Positions 50,411 through 60,977 of a stretch of DNA of 64,000 nucleotides are shown here, piece by piece. Numbering within the stretch: position 1 is the first letter of the stretch; each line of letters starts with the position of its first letter. The position numbers and the translations under genes are program-made. Origin of the DNA: Aphrophora alni (Eukaryota > Arthropoda > Insecta > Hemiptera > Aphrophoridae); NCBI GenBank assembly GCA_963513935.1, contig OY740772.1:99963340-100027339 (forward strand), given 5' to 3'. The notes below the pieces were generated by a model that made no database searches, was not told where the DNA came from, and saw only the letters and a program-made list of their open reading frames with translations.

Positions 50411-51763
50411 TACAAAACTTTATAAATAATACAAATAATAAATTAGGCCTAAAGTTGACACTTTATATGCAATGGCCACTACGGCAAGCCCTGCCAACCG
50501 CAAACATGCAAACTCTATTACTATTACTACAATACAATTCCATCCCGCGTATATTGATCACAGAACAACTAACGAAGGATTGCTGTTAGTCACAGTTTGG
50601 TAAACTTATGTTTATGAGACAATCAAAATAAAGGGATGGAATTTAGCTTCCAACTGTTTAAATAGAAAGATAATTTAGTTGAAATTAATAACTGAAGATA
50701 AATGAAATCTAAAGAAGTACGATAGAACATGTAAATAGTTGTTACTGACTATAAAAATTACACCCTAGATTTTATAACTTGCACAAAAAAGTAATAAGAG
50801 AAGGTATAATCAACAGTAAAAATATATTTATTAAGTTTTCGCGGAAGGCATTGCTTTCTAGTGATTTAATTTTCAATGGAAAAAAAAAAAATCTGTAACA
50901 TTTAAATAGCATGTTAGTCATTTCTGGACGATAGTTCGGCATCGAATAGCTAACTACCCAAGGAGAGTTTTAATTTTAAGCCTCTTATCGATAATTTATA
51001 ATAGAACTTCAGAAATTGACAGTAAATTCAGAGTTACTTTCATTTTTCTAAACACAGGTTAGAGTTTAGAATAGTACAGCACTACTATAATATAGAGTGT
51101 TATGATATATAATATAAGTTTAATATAGAGTGCACAACTTCCTTGAAATGAAATATATATTTTCTTCTAAAATAGGATTTAGTTGATATTTCGATCACTA
51201 ATCAGCAGCACTTACAGAATGTAAAAACATGAACTTGTTTAGAAGAAAAATATAAATTTAAACATGATAAAAATGTCAACTTTTAACAAAACCTGTTTGT
51301 CACTTTAAAGCTTTGTTTCAAACATTTTATAGATCAGCAAGTAATAATTCAAATGATTTGAATGTTTTCGTTCATAAAGACGAATGTCCAAATGTATGTT
51401 TTCAAATTGTAAAGATCTTCTATAGATTCCGAAAAATAATTCCTAAAATAACCAATTTTCAACTAAATACTATTTAAGAAGAAAATGAAAAAGATAATAA
51501 ATATTGAACAAAGGAAAAAGAAGGTGAAACAGGACCTAATTAAAAAAAAAGAACATTCACTATGTAAATTTATTTACAAAATACTGTTTCTATTTAATAA
51601 CATCACACTTTAGTTAAATAATTAAAAACAACAGAATATCAATGTTTATTTTTCTTTATCATTACTTAACCTCCCTATGCAAAATGAAATCAACAGTTAA
51701 ACTTCCCAGGATAACATATTTAATAAATATATAAATTTGATAGGCCTCCAGTTACTATGGATG
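50411..51763. other. SSRP1 5' flank and intergenic DNA
   Basis: The SSRP1 5' UTR and promoter should lie within the first few hundred bases. A somewhat GC-richer stretch is at about 50470-50560. No TATA box was evident. Nothing else was assigned. Confidence 0.45.
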
Positions 51764-51817
51764 AAAATCAAACCCAATACCACAATTTAATTTAAAAAAA
51801 AAAAAAACCTTTTATTT

Positions 51818-51858
51818 CCTGATGTACATTTCAGTAACATAGTTACCATCCTCAGAGG
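51818..51858 (-). ncRNA. Hammerhead ribozyme-like motif, left arm
   Basis: The minus strand reads, in order: helix I CCT, core CTGAGGA, one extra T, helix II GGTAAC TAT GTTACT (five Watson-Crick pairs plus a G-U), core GAAA, tiny helix III TGTACAT, C17 after U (AUC triplet), helix I AGG. All invariant core bases are present. The extra T and three-base helix I are departures. Confidence 0.65.
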
Positions 51859-52226
51859 TTGAGTATTACAAGAACACTAAATCTATAAATTTTATAAAAA
51901 GTTGTACAAGTGAGATTTCAACCCCACTCCTTCCTGTGGTTAGTTCAACCAATGACATTGAACCAAGTCATTATCCTGGTCAATGCCCTTGTCCCTTCCA
52001 CTACCTGGAATAGGGTTGAATACCCTAATAATTGTATGGACACTATTTTCTAACAAATTAATTTTAACTACCTTAATTTCTAAATACAAAGTGTATATAA
52101 AAACTAAAAAATTATTCATGGAATTAAACTTGTCTTTTTAGGTACTAATTAATATAAAATATATTTAAAACATATACTACTACTACTAATAATAATTTAT
52201 AGATTTAGTGTTCATGTAATACTCAA

Positions 52227-52267
52227 CCTCTGAGGATGGTAACTATGTTACTGAAATGTACATCAGG
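52227..52267 (+). ncRNA. Hammerhead ribozyme-like motif, right arm
   Basis: Identical to the left-arm motif but on the plus strand: CTGAGGA at 52230-52236, GAAA at 52253-52256, predicted cleavage after C52264. The two motifs point away from each other. Family knowledge: such compact hammerheads occur in the terminal repeats of Penelope-like elements. Confidence 0.65.
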
Positions 52268-52312
52268 AAATAAAAGTTTGTTTTATTAAATTGTGGTATT
52301 GGGTTTGATTTT

Positions 52313-53634
52313 AATCTTTAAGTTCGCCACAGTGTGCTCATAAAAGTATTACTCCAGTTACTATATTGACTAGCATAGGTCACTTCAAAATATGTGAGAG
52401 CATCAAATACAATTCCTGGGAAGCTACATTTTAGTTGCTTCGTTCCACTAGGTTCATACAAAACATATGTGTGTGTATATATATATCAAACACATGTATA
52501 TATATTTCTGTTTTTCTAGTTTTCAAAAAAATGATTTGAAATATTTATCAGGACCATGTAAATCATACTGTTTTACATGTAATGAGCATTCTTCTGAAAA
52601 GTTTATAGTTAATAAATGGATACATATGAAATAAATACAAAATGACAATCATTATTTCCATTATATATTTACCAATATATTCGAGTTTGAGAACTAGTAA
52701 ACAACTGATGATAAAGATATTGTTTTTCTCATGGATATCATCTTATGGGAATAAACATGTTGTAAAAATAAGTAACTATTTCTTGACTGATTATATTGTA
52801 GAAATTGTTTATATTGGCTCAATAGCCCTGAAGAAACTAGGTTTGCTAGACAGGTAATCTGTGGTTAGATCAAACTCCTGTCATTGTTGTTCTAGCATAT
52901 ACAATCTGAGTTTTTTATTAATTGTAGCTGCTCAAAGAATGGATCCGGAATCTTTCACTCGTGAAGAAAGAGCACTCTCTACTAAATCAGTTGGAGGCTC
53001 ATATTTTTTTTATTGAAATAATAAATTAATTGAATGATTTAGCAGTTTGAATTTATTTTAATATTTACAATTCATAGAATTTTCTATTAATGGTGAAAAT
53101 TCTAACATTAATACTTTTTATCCAAAAAATAATATAGTCGAAAGTTCTGTAAAAGACTATGTTTTTCATTTTTCAAAATTAAGAATATCACTAGAAAATA
53201 AATATTTACTTGTCATAATAGAAACAAAATGACAAATTCAACTGTAAAATTATTAATAAAAAAATTAAAATGAGTGCAACTTCTATTGCATTGTAAAGTC
53301 AGAAGATTGTAATACAATATTCGATTACAGTATCTGCACAGACACTTCCTTCTCATGGTTCGTGTCCTCATTACAAGCCCTACAGTTCTCCCTCCAAATG
53401 CCCTGTAGCTTTTGGTTTCTTAAAGTATAACTTTGTCAAAGTAAGTTCTAAGAAAACAATTGGCTTTTAAAAGAAGTTTAGGTGTACATTTGCAATACTA
53501 CTTTCTAAATAACACTTTAGAATGCTAAATTGTACAAGGTACTGTGTCTGAACTATTTGTAATATTTCTATTAGCACCAGAGTTTGTTTTAAAGTTTGTA
53601 CATATTGAATTACAATATTAAGAATTACCAAGAG
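52313..53634. other. Downstream flank of the 53.6-kb gene
   Basis: No exon was recognised. It should contain the 3' UTR of the gene ending at 53635. It is AT-rich and otherwise unassigned. Confidence 0.5.
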
Positions 53635-53830
53635 CTAGTTTAATTTGAGCTTAATCAGATTTCCTTCTGAATCTTCAGAGACAAGGAACTGTGCATTTTT
53701 CACTAGCTGTTTAGGAACAAAAAATTGTTCTCTTCGTTTTGTGCCAGGAAACTGCCATGAATTTAACACCATCCCATCTTCTCCACGGAGTTCTATCACA
53801 CGGATACCTGATCCTCCAGTCAGTATATTT
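53635..53830 (-). CDS. Last exon of an unidentified gene
   Basis: The acceptor TTTTGCAG is followed by one base completing an Arg codon, then 64 codons and TAG (53637-53635). The sequence includes NILTGGSGIRVIELRGEDGM, VLNSWQFPGTKRREQFFVPK and NAQFLVSEDSEGNLIKLKLN. It looks like beta-rich, globular protein, possibly the end of a WD- or beta-propeller-like fold, but I cannot name the family. Phase matches the 57028-57096 exon. Confidence 0.8.
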
Positions 53831-55169
53831 CTGCAAAACCAACAGTTAAGGGTTAAATAATTTATAATTATTAAAGACTAATTGAGGACATTATAGAAGA
53901 GAAGTCACACAAAGTCTTTACGGTAATGAAGATTTAAGCAGTAGGAAGAATATTGTACCTATCAAAGTACAATTTGTTGAGTTGTAGGAATTTATGAGAG
54001 TGGTTGAGAAATAGATATTTATTAAAAGACAAAGTAAGAAAATTTAAATAGTAAGCTAAGATCAGATTATTAAATGTTTATCCTTTTCATGCAGACATTT
54101 CAAACCTGAAGTTGAAATTGAATACATGAATATATAATTGTTGGAAAATATATGATGAGATAAACTGCTATTGTTAAATGACGTGTTCATTTAACCTCAT
54201 AAATCTGATGCCAATAGTAACTCATTATAGGCAAAACATATGTATTTTACATTATGGATGTTAACTACTTATATTGAACGATGGATGCAACGTATGTCCT
54301 ACTACCTACTTAAAAAGGTTAATAAAAGATAAGAGGAGAGAGGTGGAGAAAACCAAGTAAGGAATGCAACTAAATTTTGGTAATATTTTTTAGTGTAAAT
54401 GGAAAAAACAACAAAAAAGTTAATACTAAATATTTGTTCAGGGTTTCAATAATCGTACAATAAATTGTATTAAAATAAACGGAAAAAAGAAAAAAATATA
54501 ATATTTTAAATTTCTGAGTTTTTTCCATGTACAATTAATGTTTTTTAAGTAAGGTCTGGATTGTATTTGCCACCTATATATTAATTAATATCCCCAAACA
54601 GATGATGATACTGTAGTGCATTACGTAAATCAAAATAGTCAGCTGTAGTAACAATAGTTTAGTCATTTATTTTGAAGTTAGTTCAATTTCATCTTTTTAT
54701 AATGAGTGCTACAATTATTAATCTTGCCAAGTGTGAAGTACGAGCAGTAATCCGATTTTTGATGGCAACAAAATTTTGGCAGCTGAAATTCACTGGCAAT
54801 GTTTACGGGTTGATTATGAGTGAGGCAAAAGTAAAACAGTAATGTTATTTATTTTGAGAAGGGCGAACGAACATTCACAATGAAGAACAGTTGTAGGCCA
54901 CCATTGATCACGGATGATTTGATTGAAGAAACCGACAATTTGTGATAACCATCTCATTGATTGGAAAATTGCCGAAGATGTTAACCAACATACACAAACA
55001 GAAACATCTTGCTGCAGCGCATGAATTAATTTTTTTTTGTTGAGAAATGGGGTGTTTTCTTTGTCAAATTTTATGATCGTAGATCTACAGCCATATGTCC
55101 ATAGCCAATTCATTAGATATATTAATAAGACTTACCGTCACAATAGTCTATATTTGTCTGTAGTTATAT

Positions 55170-55207
55170 CACTATGGCCGTTTCGGCTATTCAGCCATTT
55201 TCAAGTG
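55170..55207 (-). ncRNA. Hammerhead-like motif, left arm
   Basis: The minus strand reads: helix I CAC, TTGAAAA (degenerate CUGANGA), T, helix II GGCT GAAT AGCC, GAAA intact, CGGCCATA, helix I GTG. Helix I pairs CAC with GTG. Confidence 0.5.
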
Positions 55208-55265
55208 TTATGCGGGTATTACCGTTGTCTTAGTTTAAAATCACAAATTACGAACACCCGCATAA

Positions 55266-55303
55266 CACTTGAAAATGGCTGAATAGCCCAAACGGCCGTA
55301 GTG
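55266..55303 (+). ncRNA. Hammerhead-like motif, right arm
   Basis: The plus strand reads CAC, TTGAAAA, T, GGCT GAAT AGCC, CAAA (from GAAA), CGGCCGTA, GTG. Helix III (ACGGCCGU) pairs perfectly here, while GAAA is broken, the reverse of the left arm. Confidence 0.5.
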
Positions 55304-55831
55304 ATATAACTACAGAAAAATATAGACTATTGTGACGGTAAGTCTTAATATATCTAATTATTAATCAGTAGTCGGAATGGCGAAAACAAATATGTATGAA
55401 GCCAATTCATATTGTGAAACATTGACAAATCTTAGAAGAGCTATATAAAATAAATGGCGTGGGATACTGCCTTGCGAAATTTTGTTTTTGCATGACATGT
55501 CTGGTCACACACTGCAAATCTCACAGTGAAAGTATCAATACAAATTAATCTTTAATTGGGAAATCTTTAATCATCCACTCTATATCTATGATTTAGCTCT
55601 TACGGTTATTTTCTTTACCCTAAACTCTAGTTTGTAATACAGAGGTACGATGATGACGATAAATTTGAAAATAATGTGAGTTACTGGTTTAAATCTCAGA
55701 CAGCAAAATTTTTCCAAATGGGAATGAAAAAGATAGTGAAAAATGTGTTGAAGTCGAAGGCAACTTTGTAGAAAAACATGTAATTAAACAATTTTATTCA
55801 TAATAATAAAGTATGTTATAATTTACAGTTA

Positions 55832-56324
55832 ACCCTTCGTACGCAATAAGCGGAATATTCCGCCACTCGTATATTATATAACCCTACGGGTTTTTAAGCG
55901 GAATATTCCACTCTTGGCCAATAGGAAGGTTTTTATTTATTTTAGTTCCCCAAAACACCGATAGAATGGGTGACAATGTTCATTGAGTAGTCAGATGACA
56001 TGTTGTTGACGCATCACAGCTGTTGACAAACAAGAGAAGCCTTTGTTTTGTCGCGTGCGTGCGCATTCAGTTGCCCTTTGTACGCTGGAAGCGGATATTT
56101 TTGCTGGCTGGCAGTGAACACTGAACAGTTGATACTTACTATCAATTTATACTATTTTTATAGTACTGTACATTTTGAATTTAATCATATTTGTTTTTCA
56201 GGGGTAACGAACCTATAGAACTAAAAAAATAAATAAAACTTTAACAAATAATATTTTTTAAATTTTTTGCCTAACTAAGCGCTAGAGTGATTTTTTACTC
56301 TTTTCATGGTAGCGTACGAAGGGT
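55832..56324. mobile_element. 493-bp MITE with 13-base terminal inverted repeats
   Basis: The ends ACCCTTCGTACGC and GCGTACGAAGGGT are perfect inverse copies flanked by TTA on both sides. An alternative reading is a piggyBac-like TTAA/CCC end with one extra T on the right. The left end is followed by GCGGAATATTCCGC, a palindrome. A diverged internal copy of the left end (CCCTTTGTACGCTGGAAGCG) lies at about 56075-56094. Confidence 0.78.
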
Positions 56325-57027
56325 TTAATATTTTAAACTAGACCTTAGTTAAAAAAATATGCCTCATATTTGATGTATGATGAAAAGTATAAAGAAGTCA
56401 TTAAATAATGTTGGGGGTTTAAAAATAAAAAAATAGACCACCAACAGAAGATATAAATAAAAACATCATAAATAAGTGTATCCTCAAAGGACTCAACAAA
56501 ACATATAATATTGGTTGCCAACTCTCCAAAAATACCAGTTTGCAAATTATCAATAAAAAAACAAAAAAATTAACAATCGATAAAAAACAGTCATAAAATA
56601 CTTAATTTTTCAAAATTGACCTACCAATTTCATTCAAATTATATTAAAAAATGAAAATTAATGACCCAAACTTGCATGAAAAGTTGCAAGTAAAATTATT
56701 ACAGTTCAGGAATAATTGGAAAAATAAATTTACCTTGACCACAGACATTAAATTAATTAAATACAATTTAAGCTGAAGACGCTTTTATGGGAAAATTTTA
56801 GACCCTATTTAAATAGATATACATTTTTTCCCCCAAGACAGTGTCTATATTTTCACTTTTTGATTGACAACTACCAAATTGAGATTTTTGAAGAATAGTT
56901 TTGTTTGGGTAGTATTTCTATTGTGAATGGGTGGGTGAGAATGTTTTTGTAATGTGTATTTGAAATTTACTACAATTAGGGAAAATTAAAAGAGAAAGAG
57001 AGCATGCTAGATATTTTGAAATACTAC

Positions 57028-57096
57028 CGTATGTGATCAAAGTGTAATGTCTTCTTCAAAGAATCTTCAGACTGGTCAGGTTGACTATTAAACCAT
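57028..57096 (-). CDS. Penultimate exon of the unidentified gene
   Basis: Acceptor TTTCAG, donor GTAGTA. It encodes WFNSQPDQSEDSLKKTLHFD then HI plus two bases of an Arg codon. Phases join cleanly to both neighbouring exons, which is the main evidence that it is real. Confidence 0.78.
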
Positions 57097-57317
57097 CTGA
57101 AAATAACAATAACATTTTGTCAAATTTTATTTATAAAACTGTGTATTTTATAAAATTTGTTTGGCCTATTATATTTAAATGGTCAAATATTATAATCAAA
57201 ATGTTATACTCTTTACAGCTGACTGAGACAAGAATGAATGCAGAACTAGAATATTTCCCTTGTTGTTTTAGGTGAGTCAATCTCGCCTTATATAAAAAAA
57301 AAAAAAAAAACATACAA

Positions 57318-57480
57318 TAAAGACTCCTAGTCCTAGAAAACTCAAATAGTAGCAAGGTCAAAAGAGAACAAGAGTTTGTAAAGAGACCTGATAAAAAAAA
57401 TTAAATAGAAGGATTTAACCCTTGACCATATGAAAAAAGGTGTAGATTCAGCAAGGGACCCTCAAATAATTTCTATATAT
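57318..57480 (+). repeat. Dispersed repeat, copy C, merging into the 140-bp satellite
   Basis: The order AATAAAGACTCCTAGTCCTA, AAAGAGAACAAGAGTTTG, CATATGAAAAAAGGTGTAGA, TTCAGCAAGGGACCC matches copy A at 21838. The last part is the beginning of the first satellite unit. Confidence 0.65.
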
Positions 57481-58860
57481 TATATCATTTTACCATGTAG
57501 GATGTGGAAAACTTGGAACATATTAACATCCAGAAGTGTAGTGTGGGGGACAACCACCTTAGCGAGAAACTGAAAAAAGATGTAGATTCAGCAAGGGACC
57601 CTCAGATAATTTCTATATATTATATCATTTCACCATGTAGGATGTGGAAAACTTGGAACATATTATCATCCAGAAGTGTAGTGTAGGGGACAACCACCTT
57701 AGCGAGAAACTGAAAAAAGATGTAGATTCAGCAAGGGTCCCTCAGATAATTTCTATATATTATATCATTTTACCATGTAGGATGTGGAAAACTTGGAACA
57801 TATTATCATCCAGAAGTGTAGTGTGGGGGACAACCACCTTAGCGAGAAACTGAAAAAAGATGTAGATTCAGCAAGGGTCCCTCAGATAATTTCTATATAT
57901 TATATCATTTTACCATGTAGGATGTGGAAAACCTGGAACATATTATCATCCAGAAGTGTAGTGTGGGGGACAACCACCTTAGCGAGAAACTGAAAAAAGA
58001 TGTAGATTCAGCAAGGGTCCCTCAGATAATTTCTATATATTATATCATTTTTCCATGTAGGATGTGGAAAACTTGGAACATATTAACATCCAGAAGTGTA
58101 GTGTGGGGGACAACCACCTTAGCGAGAAACTGAAAAAAGATGTAGATTCAGCAAGGGACCCTCAGATAATTTCTATATATTATATCATTTTACCATGTAG
58201 GATGTGGAAAACTTGGAACATATTATCATCCAGAAGTGTAGTGTGGGGGACAACCACCTTAGCGAGAAACTGAAAAAAGATGTAGATTCAGCAAGGGTCC
58301 CTCAGATAATTTCTATATATTATATCATTTTACCATGTAGGATGTGGAAAACTTGGAACATATCATCCAGAAGTGTAGTGTAGGGGACAACCACCTTAGC
58401 GAGAAACTGAAAAAAGATGTAGATTCAGCAAGGGTCCCTCAGATAATTTCTATATATTATATCATTTTACCATGTAGGATGTGGAAAACTTGGAACATAT
58501 CATCCAGAAGTGTAGTGTAGGGGACAACCACCTTAGCGAGAAACTGAAAAAAGATGTAGATTCAGCAAGGGTCCCTCAGATAATTTCTATATATTATATC
58601 ATTTTACCATGTAGGATGTGGAAAACTTGGAACATATTATCATCCAGAAGTGTAGTGTAGGGGACAACCACCTTAGCGAGAAACTGAAAAAAGATGTAGA
58701 TTCAGCAAGGGTCCCTCAGATAATTTCTATATATTATATCATTTTACCATGTAGGATGTGGAAAACTTGGAACATATTATCATCCAGAAGTGTAGTGTGG
58801 GGGACAACCACCTTAGTGAGAAACAGAAAAAAGATGTAGATTCAGCAAGGGTCCCTCAGG
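57424..58860 (+). repeat. 140-bp tandem satellite, about 10 copies
   Basis: Units start GATGTGGAAAACTTGGAACA at 57501, 57641, 57781, 57921, 58061, 58201, 58341, 58478, 58615 and 58755. Eight units are about 140 bases and two (58341, 58478) are 137 because of the same 3-base deletion. Identity between units is very high. The open frames crossing the units are a by-product. A diverged partial unit lies at about 58942-59055. The array sits in an intron of the unidentified minus-strand gene. Confidence 0.95.
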
Positions 58861-59520
58861 ACTGATACGTCTGTACTCACTTTAAGTGAGACCAAGAGGA
58901 GCAGTAAATAAATGAAAACAAATGGATATTACTGAAGGAAAGATAATTTCTATATATCATGTTACGATGTAGGTTGTGGCTAGAACTTGGAACATATTAT
59001 TAACCTGAAGTGTGCTGTGGGGGACAACCACTTTAGGGGAAACTGAAAAAAGAACTTCAGAAACAAAATATCAAACAACCGCCAACGTAAACAATCCTTG
59101 CTTCACCAATACTTCTAACAATTGACTTGTTTTTATTGTGTTTTTCTATTTGTGTACTATTAGGTGTACTAGGTATCACTTGTGTTGTATTTGTTAGTCA
59201 CAACATTAAATCAGTTTAATTTATTTATACTAACATATTTTATTTCAGGTTTAATGTTAATTATAAATTACACATTTTCCAAATTGTCCAATTCAAGCTA
59301 GCTAGTGCACAATGAACAGTTGATTGTTGGGTCATATGAACACTCAAACTGACCATTAGTGTTTGACTGATATTAGTGTTTGCTTTAAACCAAGAAATAG
59401 AAAAGTTATTCACTCCCAATTAAAATTCACTGACCACTGATTTTTAAGAGATATTAGTAATTTCCCTTGAACAATATTTTAACATTAATAAAAGACACTC
59501 ATAGAACTACTATCATAATA

Positions 59521-60270
59521 CAGTGTACTCCCGATTATCCGCGAATTTGGGTGGCACAGACATTGCGGATAATGAAAATCGTGGATAATAATAATAACGT
59601 AAGAAGACTTTAATATACTGTAAATAAAACACATAGTACACAGTACAAACCTATAAATTAAAAACATTTTCATGTTCATTTTACATGAAATAGAAAAGTG
59701 TAATAAACGAGAAGTTCTTTTGTTTTTTTGTAGTAAAACAAAAGAACAATACAGGAAGCACATTACGCTACACTAGTACAGTACTGCAATTTTAATTACC
59801 CGAGGGTTTAAAAAAATCAAGCATTGTTCTTTTGTTTCTTACTGAAAAACATCGTCTCTTGATTCTTGACTGAAGTTTTCTTAGTATCTGTTATTCAGCT
59901 AATAGCGTGTCGTCGTCTTGTTCCTCTAAATACAGAAGCAGTGAGTAGTCAATTGATGTGTTGCAAGGCCACTTCGTGTGTCAATCGCGCATGCACATTG
60001 GTTCCTTTTTCCTTTTCACTTACACTTTGCTCTTCGTTCGCCCCTATAGCTTCTTCTGCTATTTCTTGGTCCATTAGTCGCTCGGATCCCAGCTAGCGTC
60101 ACAGTCCAACCACTCTAGACAGTAAGCTTATCTCTACTGCAGAACTTTGTTATATAGTTTTACTGCTTGTTACCCGTACTAAACAAGTAAAGAAAACCGT
60201 AAAATTTGTTTACAAATTTTTTCCCCAAGACTCGATGATCAACCACTTGCGGCTTATCAGGAGTACACTG
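59521..60270 (-). mobile_element. Tigger/pogo-type element with internal deletion
   Basis: The left end CAGTGTACTCCCGATTATCC and right end (minus strand CAGTGTACTCCTGATAAGCC) are inverted repeats flanked by TA. On the minus strand the interior encodes LEWLDCDAS followed, in a shifted frame, by MDQEIAEEAIGANEEQ, which resembles the acidic C-terminus of Tigger/jerky transposases. The catalytic part is missing. Confidence 0.75.
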
Positions 60271-60299
60271 TATCTTTTAAAGTTAAATGATTAAATTAC

Positions 60300-60544
60300 C
60301 TGTGAAACGCAAGAAGTGCAGCACAACTGGGTGACCAATGTGTTTGATCATCTTCATGTTTTTGAGATAGATTGTTGTCCGAATCAGTTTGTTTCTTTTT
60401 GCTCTGTGTAAAAGGGGATGGCATTTCATGGCAACGGTTTATTGGTGGCCCCATACTACACTCTACATTTAAATTGTTTGTAAATTTTACTGTTGATTTT
60501 TGCGAAGTGTTTTTACGGACGGAAGTAGTGTTATATCCAAAAGT
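60300..60544 (-). CDS. Upstream exon of the unidentified gene
   Basis: The acceptor CTGTTTCAG is followed by 81 codons plus two bases. It encodes TFGYNTTSVRKNTSQKS, a polar and probably disordered segment with KKKQTDSDNN, and ends HWSPSCAALLAFHR into exon 57028. The donor is GTAATT. Further upstream exons were not found before the right edge. The frame stays open upstream past the acceptor, so the 5' boundary is less certain. Confidence 0.7.
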
Positions 60545-60627
60545 CTGAAACAGATTTGCCAGATTAAAATATTTTGTAAAAATAAGAGAACTATTAAAAT
60601 GATATATTTCATAGAGGTTGTTTGGTA

Positions 60628-60672
60628 GGAGAGAGAGGGAGAGAGAGAGGGAGGGAGGGAGGGAGAGAGAGA
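60628..60672. repeat. GA-rich simple repeat
   Basis: GAGAGAGGGAGAGAGAGAGG-type purine run of about 45 bases, just upstream of the 60300-60544 exon on the minus strand. It yields CT-rich sequence in the intron 5' to that acceptor. Confidence 0.85.
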
Positions 60673-60934
60673 TGAAGTATCTGCACAATATTATAATCTG
60701 ATTTTTTATTATAGACTCCTGAATTTAAACTGCAGTGGAAGTCGACAAAATTTGTTCTTTTTATTGGTAATTTTAGTATTGGATTTGTCATTATGACATT
60801 TAAAAATATATATTTTATCTCTTACTATCAACAACATGACAATTGTAGGCCACCAAGACTGTATTATGATTGATACTGTATGTAATACCTATTCTTAGCT
60901 TTTATTATTCTGTCTACAATCCTATTTGAAACTT

Positions 60935-60977
60935 AAAATTACCAGTTTCGACAATCAAATTGTCATCATCAAATTTT
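60935..60977 (-). ncRNA. Hammerhead ribozyme-like motif at the Penelope-like 3' end
   Basis: The minus strand reads: helix I AAAAAT, TTGATGA (C3 changed to U), extra T, helix II GACAAT TTG ATTGTC (six perfect pairs), GAAA, CTGGTA (two-pair helix III and GUA triplet), helix I ATTTT pairing with AAAAT. One invariant position is altered. Confidence 0.65.

Larger units (their letters stand above)
51764..52312. mobile_element. Foldback element with two well-preserved hammerhead-like motifs
   Basis: The left arm (51764 to about 51892) and right arm (about 52191 to 52312) are near-perfect inverse copies of about 122-128 bases. Outer ends AAAATCAAACCCAATACCAC and inverse; inner ends GTATTAC...GAACACTAAATCTATAAA and inverse. 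The spacer is about 300 bases and noncoding. It lies between SSRP1 and the 53.6-kb gene. Confidence 0.85.
55113..55357. mobile_element. Foldback element with two hammerhead-like motifs, nested in a mariner
   Basis: A near-perfect palindrome: TTAGATATATTAATAAGACT at the left and AGTCTTAATATATCTAA at the right. Arms of about 100 bases contain CCGTCACAATAGTCTATAT, TGTAGTTATATCAC, and a GGCTATTCAGCC hairpin. The spacer is only about 30 bases. Confidence 0.85.
54700..55800 (+). pseudogene. Mariner transposase pseudogene split by a foldback insertion
   Basis: Left part: CEVRAVIRFLMATKFW (mariner N-terminal helix-turn-helix), followed in other frames by CRPPLITDDLIEETDN. Right part after 55357: SYCETLTNLRRAI, ILPCEILFLHDMSGH (HDN-type block with Asn changed), FNHPLYIYDLALTVIF and YDDDDKFENNV. 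The pieces follow mariner order. A 245-bp foldback sits between them and part of the catalytic domain is missing. It lies in the last intron of the unidentified gene. Confidence 0.78.

Noticed and set aside
55832..56324. Firm assignment of this MITE to piggyBac because of TTAACCC at its left end
   Set aside because: The right side has GGGTTTAA with one extra T, and TTA fits both sides exactly; the class was left open.
57504..58839. Repeated 60-73-codon open frames (MENLEHIIIQKC type)
   Set aside because: They arise from the 140-bp satellite, whose unit length is not a multiple of three; no sign of a real tandem protein.
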